A stretch of DNA of 64,000 nucleotides from Diphasiastrum complanatum. Its lineage: Eukaryota > Streptophyta > Lycopodiopsida > Lycopodiales > Lycopodiaceae. Shown piece after piece: positions 10,796-22,700 of the stretch; position 1 is the stretch's first letter; every line of letters starts with the position of its first letter. The stretch is from assembly GCA_029204225.1 (NCBI GenBank), contig CM055103.1, positions 55,943,078 to 56,007,077 on the forward strand, written 5' to 3'. The notes beneath the pieces were generated by a model. The model saw nothing but the letters and a program-made list of their open reading frames with translations, searched no databases and was not told where the DNA came from. The position numbers were made by a program, and so were the translations under genes.

Positions 10796-13700
10796 GTGAG
10801 TACATATTCATTGCTACTAGCTGTGGGTGAATGCTTTGTGTGATACCTCATTCTCTTATTAATTCAACCAATTCGTGCTCTTCTGTGCATTGATCGATTT
10901 GTTGCTCTTAGCTGCGGACGAATGCTTTGTGTAACACGTCATTTTCTTATCAATTCAACCAGTTTGTGTAATTCTGCTTGTGATTGTATTTTTGTGCGGT
11001 TATGATCCAAATCCAATCGCCTAGAAAATCACCCTAAGCTGAAGCTATCCTTGTACCTGCATTGATTGATTCTTTGCTACTAGCTGTAGATGAATGCTTG
11101 TGTAACCCCTCATTCTCTCATCAATTCAGCCAGTTTGTATTCTTCTGCTTGTCATGGTATTTTTGTGGTTATGATCTAAACCCCAATCAGCCAGAAAATC
11201 ACTCTAAGCTGAAGCTATCCTTCTACCTACATTGCTAATCATTGGAGGTCATTGCACACATTCAATTCAGCACTGGGCGCCTGTTCCTATTAGCAATGTG
11301 GCGGGGACTCGGGAGGCTGAAGAAGACGGAGAGGACAGTGGGGCAGAGTCTGTGTCTCGCCTAGCTCAGCCATTGCAGAGGAAGATTAAATCTGGGTTGC
11401 AGCTGGGTACAGGAAGGGTGGAGCAGGAGTTGAGCAAGCCCAAAGCAACGGTTATTGAATTAGGGGATGAAAAACCTACACCAGCGGAAGGAGTAGTTGA
11501 ATCTGTGCCAAAACAGTTAGGTAAGACTGAAAGAACCCGTTTTTTGAGAGAAAGACATTCTTCGAGTCGCCCACAACTAACAGAGAATGTTCAGAGTAGT
11601 GGAACCGTTGCTCCCAACAGTGATACTAACAATGTACTTCCTTCCTGTATGGAGGATAGAGCCAGAGTCTACTCAAGTAATCAACATGATACTTCAGCAA
11701 AGAAATTGACGCGGGAAACACCGTCAAAGTTAGAAGGTGTTGAAGATGTGATAAATGCTGAGAATCTTGGGCGCTTACAAGATATGTCTGAAACTGAGAT
11801 TGCGGAGGCCCAAGCAGAGTTGCTTAGACGTTTGAGACCTGAAGTTGTGGACATGCTAAAAAGGAGAGGTGCAGCGAAGGATAAAAAGATGCAAGAAGAA
11901 GATCAGCAGGAGAAATTAAAGCCTATAGTAGATAAGGATGTAGTGTCGGAGATAAACCCATCATCTTTCAGCTTTCCATTGGAGGAAGCTGATAAAATGA
12001 TTACATCAGTGGATTCTCAACATGGTCATTCACCCAGGTTTGATCCACTTGGAAAAGACCACATGGAAGATACTGTTTTCCAAAAATCTTTGATACAAGC
12101 TCCAGTTGAAATCAACAACAACATTGGCAAGTCTTGGACACAGAGGGTTGAAGATGTGAGACTGAAAAAATTTGACTTCAATGGAAATATTATTAGCTCA
12201 AACCATTCTTCAGGATTCGAGTTTGGTAAGATTATACAATCACTGGTCATCATCTTGTTTGTCTCATCATTCAAGCACTTTCTTTCAAGTGTTAATCTAT
12301 ATTTGAAATTTGTATTGCATCTGAGCATGTGCTGGCATCATTAATCATCTACTCATAGTTATGGTGAATGTAAGATTAATTAGCATTCAATCTTTTATCC
12401 AATATCACGATGTAATGAGGTATTGTGTCTGTGAAGTTACTATTTTAGGGCTTTGTATGTCTAGATTATTTGGTTGAGCATTTGAAGGTATTTGAATTAC
12501 CCATCCTCAAGCTCATGGTCATGGAATTGCTTAGGACCAGATTTCTTCCATAGAGGATATAACACATAGTGAACTGCATGTAAAGGCCTATGAAGCCAAT
12601 TCCATGGCCTTTATCTCCCAAATCATGCAATCTAAGAGATAGGTAATACCCAATAAAGGTCAGCGTGAATTGAATGTCATTGGTCTACAAAGTTCAAACT
12701 TGAGATGAAATGCGTTAAAATGGAAATGAAAGAAATCAGAATTGAGATTTGAAGATTCGAGAATTCGTAGTGAGAAATTAGAATCGAGATAATAGATTCA
12801 AGATAGACCTTGCGGAACTGAGCTTTGTGCAATGATTAAACTGCTCACACCCAACCTATCCATGAATTCATAGAGAAGGCCCATGGTGGACCCATCTCTA
12901 TCTGTGAGCACAGAACAATGTGTAGCGGTTGCAGCCCAACAAAGATCGACCTTGCCTCGTCCCAAAAGGTCAGGAAGTGTTGAATTGCGTGGATCAATAC
13001 TCGGTCTATCCGCCCATAGGTTGGAAACAACCATCTGCTCGAGGGTACTGTGTAACTTTATGAGTGCTCCAAGAATATAAATGTGATTGCAAACCTGAAC
13101 ATAAAGTTTAGACAATGTGTCAAAGCAAAATTCAAATACACTAAGCCCTAAACCCTAAACCTGAATTTTCCATTGTAGCATGTTAATCTAGATTCTGTTG
13201 GAATGTAAATCGAATTGCTTACATTACCATAGGTTACTTTGACCCGAAAGGTTGACAGTTGTGTAACCATGATCATTTATTGTATCAGGCCTACTAAACT
13301 TAGAGTTAGCTAAGTTAGTATGAAATTAACTTGGTAGGGACTCGTGGGTCCACTAGGCCTAATAGTGACATTAAGTACCCCAACTTGACATATTGGAGGT
13401 ACCTTATTCTTTCTATGTAACTTATAGAAAGTTGGATAGTCAATAGTCAAGTAGTTGGATAGCCAATAGTCATGAAGTTAGATAGTCATCTTGGACTATG
13501 TATATGTGTGCATCCCATTTGTATGAGATACTTTTGTAAGCAATAGTGACTATTCTCTTTGGCTGTCCACGAGTTTCTACAAGAGGGTTTCTAGCCATCT
13601 CTCTCTTTCTTTTGAGAATGCTTTGTATGATTGAATAGTTAAGATCTTGGATCCTTAGGCTTCTATGTCCTACATGGTATCAGAGCCTTTAGGTGATCAG

Positions 13701-16700
13701 ATTGCTTGCAGGAGGGCGCCCAATAGGAAGCTATCTTCTCCCCCTTTTGGTAGCAGAAACTCATCAAGTTGCTGATTTTTGCAGGAGAAGAATCTGTTCA
13801 TCTTCTTATAACTTTTTTGCAGGAAATTGCAGGGCACCTTCACCTATTTGAGAGCTAGCAGGGCGCCCATGCTCAAACCAATTGCATGTGATTTTGACTC
13901 AAGTACATGCTGAAAAGATACGTGTTTTGGACACATTTCTTGCTGAAATTTCCCTGTTGGTGAGCTTGGAGTAGGGCGCTACCATCAGCTGTATATGCAC
14001 ATAGTGTGCACTCTTTTTAGCCACAAAGTTCTGGTTTTGGTTTTGGCTTCATTTGAAGTCTACCTATTTGTGAGCATTCTGTCTTTTGTGTAGAAATCAG
14101 CCACCTATTTCATTACTTGTTGAGCAAATTGCATGTGGAGTATTGCAATCTATTGTGCTCATAATTTCAGCTTTGAGGTTGCTGCCCTTTGAGTAGATTT
14201 TGTCTTGGAAAGTCTATTTCCTATCTACTACAAGCTGATTTTTATGTTATGCCTAAAGAATCGGAGTCTATTGGTTCTCTATTTAATGAGGATAGGCTGG
14301 ATGGCACAAACTATTCCTTGTGGTGCTACATGATAAAGAACCTTCTAATTGCTAAAGGTTTGTGGGAAGTAGTTAATGGTGACGAAGAGAGGCCGCCTAC
14401 CTTGGCACCTATTACACCATCTAGAACAACTACTTCATCATCTACGGAGGTGTCTTCCGATGAGCAAAAGAAGTGGGATCGACGAGATGCACAAGCACAT
14501 TTCGTCATTGCATTATCAGTGAAGAGATCTATCTTTCCTCATATTAGATCATGCAAGACTTCCAAAAGTGCTTGGGAGACTCTTGCCAAGATGTTTCAAG
14601 TAAAGAATGCGGCAAAAGTGGTATATCTTCGAAATCAGCTTTCTATCTTGAAGATGCAAGAAGGTGATTTGCTTACAAACCACTTGACGAAGATCAAGAA
14701 TCAGAGGCGCTTCTTAGTATTGGTGAGGTGATTGAGAACTCACAATTTGTATCTATTACTCTCAACTCTCTTTCTAATTCTTACCTTCCATTTGTGTCAT
14801 CATTGAGCATTTCTCTTAGGGGACAACAAATCTCCTTCGATGAACTTGTTGGCTTACTTCTTCAACAAGAGCAAACAAAGATCAACTTTGGTGAACAAGA
14901 AGTTCAAGCTTTCTTTGCAAAAGGCAAAGGCAAAGGCAAGTGGAAAGGGAAGCCTTCTTTCTTCACTTCCAAAGGTGATCAAAAATCTAAGGAAGCTCAA
15001 GATCAAGGCTCCAAGAAGAAGGGTAAGTGCCACTATTGCAAGAAGTTTGGGCATCACATCAAAGAATGTAGGAAGAGGCTTGCAAAGGAAAAAGAGAAAG
15101 GTAACGATACAAGTACCACAGTCATTACTTTGGAACAACAATTTGAAAAGGAGGATAATCTTTTCAATAATAATTATGCTTTTGTCATTGATAATCTCAT
15201 CTCTTCTCAAGATGAGATTTCTACCACTTCAAATCTTGCTGGTTTTTCAGCAGAAAACAGCTCATCTTCAGCTTTACAAGTTGCTGTTTTTTCATCTATT
15301 GATTGGGTGATTGATAGTGGTGCCACAGGCCATATGACTTATCACAAAGAAGTCTTCACAAAGCTTGTAAAAGTGCATGATGGAAAGCAAAGTTCAAGGT
15401 GTTGACAACACCTCTTATCCTATTGAAGGTATTGGAGTGATCCCCATTATCTTATCCAATGGTAAGGAGAAGTACATTCGTAATGTACTTTATGTTCCAA
15501 AAATAAAAGAGAATTTTTCGGTCTCTACAATTATGAACTAAGGATTGGTTGTGGAATTCAAAGAAGACAAATGTTTCTTCAAAGACCCAAAGAGATCTCT
15601 TATGATCATTGCTTCGGGAACATTACGTGGTGGATTGTTGCTTATGGATACCTATGAGCGAAGAGCTTCATCATCTTTTTGTCTTGTTGCTTCAAGTTCA
15701 CATTCGTTGGAGTTGGCTGAATTATGCCATGCTAGGATTGGACATCTCAACTTTGCTAGCTTGAAGATGTTGGAGAGATTCAATATGGTTGAAGACATTC
15801 CTAATATTGAGCATCCCGAAGGACATGCATGCGATGGATGCAGTAGTGAAAAGTTTCATGCGAAACCTTTTCAATTTGATGTTTTAGCAAAGGCTGAAAA
15901 TTCAAGCACTCTTTGGAACCGTTTTGTACTAATCGACGAGGGAATCAACATGTGTCAATTAGTACTTTTGTTCAAAGTGTTCAGAGCGAGCATTTGTTTG
16001 GAGAGAATTTTTCATTACTTGAAGAATCTTCTATGTCATCCCATGCCTCTTTGAGGGACAGCTTTGATGACGCCATCGTTGATGCATCTCTTGATAGTTT
16101 GCCAAATTTTTATGATGAAGACGTTGGACAACAGGTTCAGGCATCTTGTCTTGGTCATTTACAGCCTATTTTACATCATGAGCAGTCCATTATGCTTCGG
16201 GAATGGCCTGCGGAAGATTATGGACAACATGGTCCATGTTGGGAACACTTTGGGCAGCAAAGTGTTGAACAGCCCATAACAGGTCCTTGTTGGCTATTGA
16301 AGACTCTGTAGGATAGCAAAGAAATGTCTTACTACAAAGGGAAGGCACATGCCTCTTTAAAATCAGTACCTCTTGCGGATTTTTTTGGTTCTACACTTAC
16401 TCTTCATCATGATGTTGGTACATTGCCTATTCTATGTGAGCAAGTCATTGATGGTAAGGTTTGGGAGGATGTGATGATGTTTCGACTTATTGCCGAGTTT
16501 ATGTTGGTTCCCTACTTCGGATGGAGCATGCAAATCCTCACCCTTCGACTTGATGCTTCATTATTACGCATTCTTTTCCTTTTATATGTTGGACATGATT
16601 GGGGATGAGATTTCGACTACTTCTGTGCGAAGTTTATTTGGCGACATGAAGTTCGGACAGCAAGTTGCATTTTTCTCTTTCGAGAAGTTACTTCATGTTA

Positions 16701-19700
16701 TGTTATGCATTTCCATTTAAGGAGGGTGTTGGAATGTAAATGGAATTGCTTACTTTACCATAGGTTACTTTGACCCAAAAGGTCGAGAGTTGTGTAACCA
16801 TGGTCATTTAATATATTAGGCCTACTAAACTTAGAGTTAACTAAGTTAGTATGAAATTAACTTGGTAGGGACTCGTGGGTCCACTAGGCCTAATAGTGAC
16901 ATTAAGTACCCCAACTTTCTATGTAACGTATAGAAAGTTGGATAGTCAATAGTCAAGCAGTTGAATAGCCAATAGTCAAGTAGTTGGATAGCCAATAGTC
17001 ATGAAGTTAGATAGTCATCTTGGACTATGTATATGTGTGCATCCCATTTGTATGAGATACTTTTGTAAGCAATAGTGACTATTCTCCTTGGCTGTCCACG
17101 AGTTTCTACAAGAGGGTTTCTAGCCATCTCTCTCTTTCTTTTGAAAATGCTTTGTGTGATCGAATAGTTAAGTTCCTGGATCCTAAGGCTTCTATTTCCT
17201 ATAGATTCTACGGCCAATATCACGATGGTGCACCCGTATTGTTTTCATGAATCATGAATGAGCTCTAGTTCCATGCGAACACTTTGAACCTCCCTTTGCA
17301 AATGTGTGGTACGTACTACGTAATGACTCCATGATAGGTTCAAGAAATATGTTCCTTATCAAAGGTAACACTTACCATATATCTCCAAACAAGAGCTTTT
17401 GCTAGATGGAAGGGGAGGTCACAAAAGTAGAACAATCTCATAATAGCCATGTCAGACTTATTCTTATTTGTGCGTCAAAATGAATTCACATAATAATCTC
17501 CACACTTACTACCAACCTTGCCGCCTCTAGAAGTAGAGAGTCCAGCTACACCTGCATGCGCAAAAGATGTGCCAGGCCTTTGGCTCTCTCTCACCCTCAC
17601 CACTCTTGAGAGATGAGGTGGATGCAGGCCTCGCTGAAGCAGTTGATCCTACTGCAACAAAAAACAAAAAACATTTAATCACTACACTATACACTAAGTT
17701 ATGTCAAAATGACATTTTGGAGTGTTACAGAACATCGGAAAAAAACTGTAACGAGTTTATCTTATGCCTTGCGTCTTCCAACTTTGGCATTAAAAGCTCC
17801 ATTTTCCTTGACTTGTTAAGCTACCCTCTCTTCTTCAGCTGATTTTGGAACTGAGTGCTAATTGTAATCTCTTTCCACTCTACCAACTTCATTCAGCTTG
17901 TTGTTGGGTCAAACTCTCTGAGAGCATGATTGTTCATGGTAGTTATTGTTCCTTTCTTTTGTGGTCAGCTGGGACCAACAAACTGTCCATGCTCAATGAG
18001 CTATTGTTCTTTGTTAGATGAAAAGCGAAGAGTGTTGTGTTAGATTCCGATCTTTTTTCTACAACGGAAATGTATAATGTTGTTGCACAGTTGCCCAAAA
18101 GTAAGAAAGAGAAATTTGTTTTTTAAACTCACAAAACTTGGTTTTTTAATATCCTACTTCTGCAGGCTGTTTTGAACAAAAAATCACAAGCCTCCTGTAA
18201 TGATTTGATGAGACGAGTCGAACGAAACTGCCAGAATTGAAATATCCTGAGAAAAATGTGGAGCCAAAACTTGAAAATAAGGGTTTTCTTCACAAAGATG
18301 TGATCTGAAGTTGGAAAAAGGATTATTCAAACTTAGGAAAATCTGTTTTGCAGAAAATGTGTCTCCCTGGTCCCAGGCCCACTTTGCCAATGTTGGTACC
18401 AAGTTAGAGAGAAATGACACAAAGGACACTTTAATAGCTGGAGAACAATGCAAGTAAGCTGATCCAACTGATGCAAAACACTAGCAGACTGACATCCAGC
18501 CAAGGACATTGATGAAAACAAGCTAATACATGTTGAAAACTGATGTATGCTAGCTAAGAATATGATATACATTGATTTATGCTGTGTAGCATATGTTTCT
18601 AAGCAACTAGCCAACTCAAATGAGGACCCTCAGGCATATATATTTTGTTTGCGGCCTTCAGGCCTGCGAGTTAGGGCTGGAGGCGCAATAACAATGTGAA
18701 ATGCCGATAATGAATGTAGGCTCCTAACAGTCCAAGTCATAACTCTCAAAAATCCTTCAACTACAAGTAACATGGGCCAAGGGCTCAAATACTAATGGAT
18801 ATCATAAAGTATTAAACATGGTTGCTCGAGGCTCAAAAAATTAACCTGTGAAATGTCTGTAACTTTCAGTATGCCCAAGAAGAGGCAAGACAAATTTTGA
18901 TTTGTAGTTGTTTTTGACAAGGATGGAAATCATAATATATGTTTTCAATTATTTGAATAAGTTCTTGTTTGACAAGGATGAAATTTTCATGTATGTTTTT
19001 CATCATTGCTACCTTAGTTTTCTTCAGATATGTTTCTATTGGATTTTAGATGACATTTCCTTTGTCAAATTATGAACCTTGACAGGGAGCTCTGCTAGTG
19101 AAAAACCCGAAACATACCACAATGTTGCAGAGCGTGACTTTCTACGATCAGAAGGAGACCCTGCAAGAGAAGGCTATTCTTTGAAAGAAGCAACAACTCT
19201 TGTTCGTAGCACTGTATGTTCTTTCCTATTCCTGCATCGTGCTATTATCAACCGGTTGCTCACTCCAAATTCTGTTTTTTTGTATATTTTGACATTGGTT
19301 CAAGACTGGTTATCTCCAATCAAGCATTACGTCTTTGATTCAAATCATAGACGACTTGTTTTGAGGTATTGTTTGTTGGAATGTAAGTGGAATTGCTTAG
19401 AAAACCATAGGTTACTTTGACCCAACAGGTCGAGAGTGGTGTAACCATGGTTTATTTATCTCCAATAGGCCTACTAAGCTTAGAGTTAGCTAAGTTAGTA
19501 TGTTCTTAACTTAGTAGGGACTCGTGGGTCCACTAGGCCTAATTGTGACAATATGTACCCCAACTTGACATTTGGAGGTACCTTTTTATATAACTTATAG
19601 AAGTTAGATAGTCATAGAAGTTGGATAGTCATGAAGTTGGATAGTCATGAAGGGAGAAGTTAGATAGTTATTTTGGAAGACTATGTATATGTGTGCATCT

Positions 19701-22700
19701 CCTTTGTATTCAACAATTGTAAGCATCATTACTATTCTCTTTGAGGTCCACGAGTTTCTATAGGAGGGCGACCAACCATCTCTCTCTTTCTCTCAAGAAT
19801 GCTTTGTGTGATTGGTGATCTCCATACCAAGTAGGTAATGAACTGGCCCTAAATCAGTCTTCAAATTCTTGTGATAGTTGTCTCGTGCAATAGTTGAGTT
19901 GAGTTGTTGATGATTAAAGAATCATCAACATACAAAGCTATTATCACATAGCTTGAGCCTTTGTTCTTGAGGTACACATTTGAGTCTGCAGAGCATGAAG
20001 TAAACAGTGCTGCAACAAGAAGTGATTAATACGATCATACCAAGCCCTAGGAGCTTGCTTGAGGACGTAAAGTGCCTTCTGCAATCTGCACACTAAATGT
20101 TCTTGGCCTTGAAGGACGTAACCTTCTGGTTGATTAATGTAAATATCTTCTTGTATGAATCCGTGAAGCAATGCCGTCTGAACGTCCATCTGATGAATGT
20201 CCAGATCCTCTGCAGCAGATATGGCCAACAAGGTGCGAATAGATTGATGTTTTACCACTGGACTGAATGTGTCAGTGTTATCTATTCCATAAACTTGTTC
20301 GTAACCTTTAACCACTAAACAAGCTTTCCATTTGGATATTGATCCATCTGGTTTAAGCTTTAGTTTGAAGATCCACTTAGTGTCAATAGGTTTTATACCT
20401 GCAGGAGGATTAGCAAGATTCCAAGTCTTGTTCTTCATTAATGAATGGTACTTAGCATCCATGGCAGCTTTCCATTTGTCTGCATCTGACATTGACAACT
20501 GCAACGGTGGCAGGTTCATCATGACTGATAAACGCCTGAGGGACAAAGCGATCAGGTTCCTGTCGTTGCCGTGCAGACCTTCGAACTGCAGGTTCTTGAG
20601 TAGACGTCTCTCCTGGATGAATGACTGGAGGATGCAGAGCAATTCTGATTCGAAGATGTCAGTGTAGGTGTTGTAGACAACCGCAAAGAGAATGCGAACG
20701 ATTAGGCGTCTGAGACAGCCGTTCTCTTCTCTGTTACTGACAGAAAGAAATGCGAAACAATTAGGCGTCAATGACTGCCATACATTTCTTCATTTATGGT
20801 TCCAATGATAGAGAGAAAGAGTGAGAGACATTCAAACATTCAACATGAATACACCTGATATGAAAAATAGCGCTTCTGCCAAAAACATCAGTAACAGGTA
20901 CTGATTTTAAAGAGGCATTTGTCTTCCTTTTGTAGTAAGACATTTCTTTGTTGTCCTGCAAAGTCTCCAATAGCCGACAAGGAACTGTTATGGGCTGTTC
21001 AACACTTTGCTGCCCAAAGTGTTCCCAGCATGGACCATATTGTTCCATAATCTTCCGCAGGCCGTTCCCAAAGCATAATGGACTGCTCATGATGTAAAAT
21101 GGCCTGTAAATGACCAAAAGAAGATGACTGAACCTGCTGTCGAACGTCTTCATCATAAAAATGTGGCAAACTATCAAGAGATGCATCAACGATGGCATCA
21201 TGAAAGCTGTTTCTCGAAGAGGCATGGGATGACATAGAAGATTCTTCAAGTAATGAAAAATTCTCTCCAAACAAATGCTCGCTCTTAACACTTTGAACAA
21301 AAGTACCGATTCACACATGTTGACTCCCTCCTCGATTAGTACAAAACGGTTCCAAAGAGTGCTTGAATTTTTCAGCCTTTGCTAAAACATCAAATTGAAA
21401 AGGTTTCGCATGAAACTTTTCGCTAATGCATCCATCGCATGCATCAACTTGCGGCGGCTTGAAAAAAGAAGATTGCTTCAACATCTGCCCAATGTATCTG
21501 TTGGAGTTTAATCTTACTCCTACTCATCCTGTACACCTCTTTTATCTCTCAAGTAAATCACTCTCTCAAGCATTCTGCAAAAAATACACTATCTTTTTAC
21601 AGTCTGTAGAAATACACGTAAAGTTCAAACAGGCAGAACCGCAAGCTACCGCAATGTCAACGATTGCGGAGACTCACTGCCAGAAAACCGCAAGTGTTTG
21701 GCTTATGGTTACTTACGAAATAAACCGCAAAGCCTTCCCTACGGTTACTTCCGCAACAAGTCCGCAAGGACTCACATTCGAAGACCTACGGTCTGAATGA
21801 AGTGAACCGCAACAAGTCCGCAAGGACTCACACACGAAGACCTTCGGAATGAGTCAACGCAACCGCAATGTCCAGCCTACGGTCCATTGCGATAACAAAT
21901 CGAAGGCACCGCCAGACACCATAAGCTATCACTTACAGTCACCTACGAAGTGAATAAACGGCAGCAAACCGAAGGAAACTGCCATGACACGATTACGGTT
22001 GCATGCGGTTTCAACTTCACGCTGCTGCGGTCAGGCTACGGCTCCACATTTTCAGGCTCCCGACGCGTACGAAGGAGATCCTTCTATTGTACTTCTTCAC
22101 ATCTTCACGATGCACCAATAACCGTCTACGGATCAAGTACAAGGGTTGTTAATGGTCTTTTAATCTGTAAACTTAGAATAATAGAAGATCATCAAGCAGC
22201 TATATAAGCAACTGAACGATTAGAAGGAAGCATTCGATGGGTTGATCGATCAATGAATTCACATAGATCAAACGACCAAAAGCGGTCTTCTAGTAGCTGA
22301 CTCGTCAGAGTTAGTGATCAATTTAGAGAGAGTAAAGAGTATTCTGAAAGATAGCACTCATTAGCCTCTGTAAGTAGGGTCACGCGCCATTGTTTTGTGA
22401 TCTGATATCGTTGTTACTACAACACCATCATGATGTTGGTACATTGCCTATTCTATGTGAGCAAGTCATTGATGGTAAGGTTTGGGAGGATGTGATGCCA
22501 AAAGAGTTTGGTACTCTTTTTTATTGTTCTTATGGTAAGAAGTTTTTTCGAATGATGTGGGAGCCTATGATGGATTACAAGTCCATGTTTCGACTTATTG
22601 CCGAGTTCATGTTGGTTCTCTACTTCGGACGGAGCATGCAAATCCTCACCCTTCGACTTGATGCTTCATTATTACGCATTCTTTTCCTTTTATATGTTGG

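Larger units (their letters stand above)
13196..17203 (+). mobile_element. Complete copia-like LTR element, RT-less (family A, element 1)
   Basis: A 4.0-kb element with two LTRs (479 and 477 bp), a 5-bp target duplication GATTC (13191-13195 and 17204-17208), an initiator-Met primer-binding site at 13675 and a polypurine tract AAGGAGGG at 16719-16726. Inside are a copia gag, a protease and a GAG-pre-integrase domain, with frameshifts. From about 15900 to 16720 there is no integrase core, RT or RNase H, only the family A 3' module. The element lies in intron 2 of IYO in sense orientation. It is probably non-autonomous and mobilised by a related copia element. Confidence 0.9.

Noticed and set aside
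11232-11270. Start of a long plus-strand frame before IYO exon 2
   Set aside because: These codons lie in intron 1. The acceptor at 11270 gives the conserved HWAPVP directly after exon 1, and no ATG start is needed here.
12226-12344. Extension of exon 2 frame into the intron
   Set aside because: Hydrophobic and unlike MINIYO. The GTAAG donor at 12226 and phase match to exon 3 explain the boundary.
13147-13162. CCCTAAACCC telomere-like motif in intron 2
   Set aside because: Only about two units; too short for an interstitial telomere. Noted within the intron entry only.
13675-13687. tRNA-like match at this and other primer-binding sites
   Set aside because: Only the short 3' complement of a tRNA is present, next to an LTR. 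No cloverleaf, so no tRNA genes are called.
18184-18614. Minus-strand frames with a TTGGTACCAACATTGG site resembling a primer-binding site
   Set aside because: It does not match initiator-Met or Asp tRNA ends well and no LTR end abuts it.
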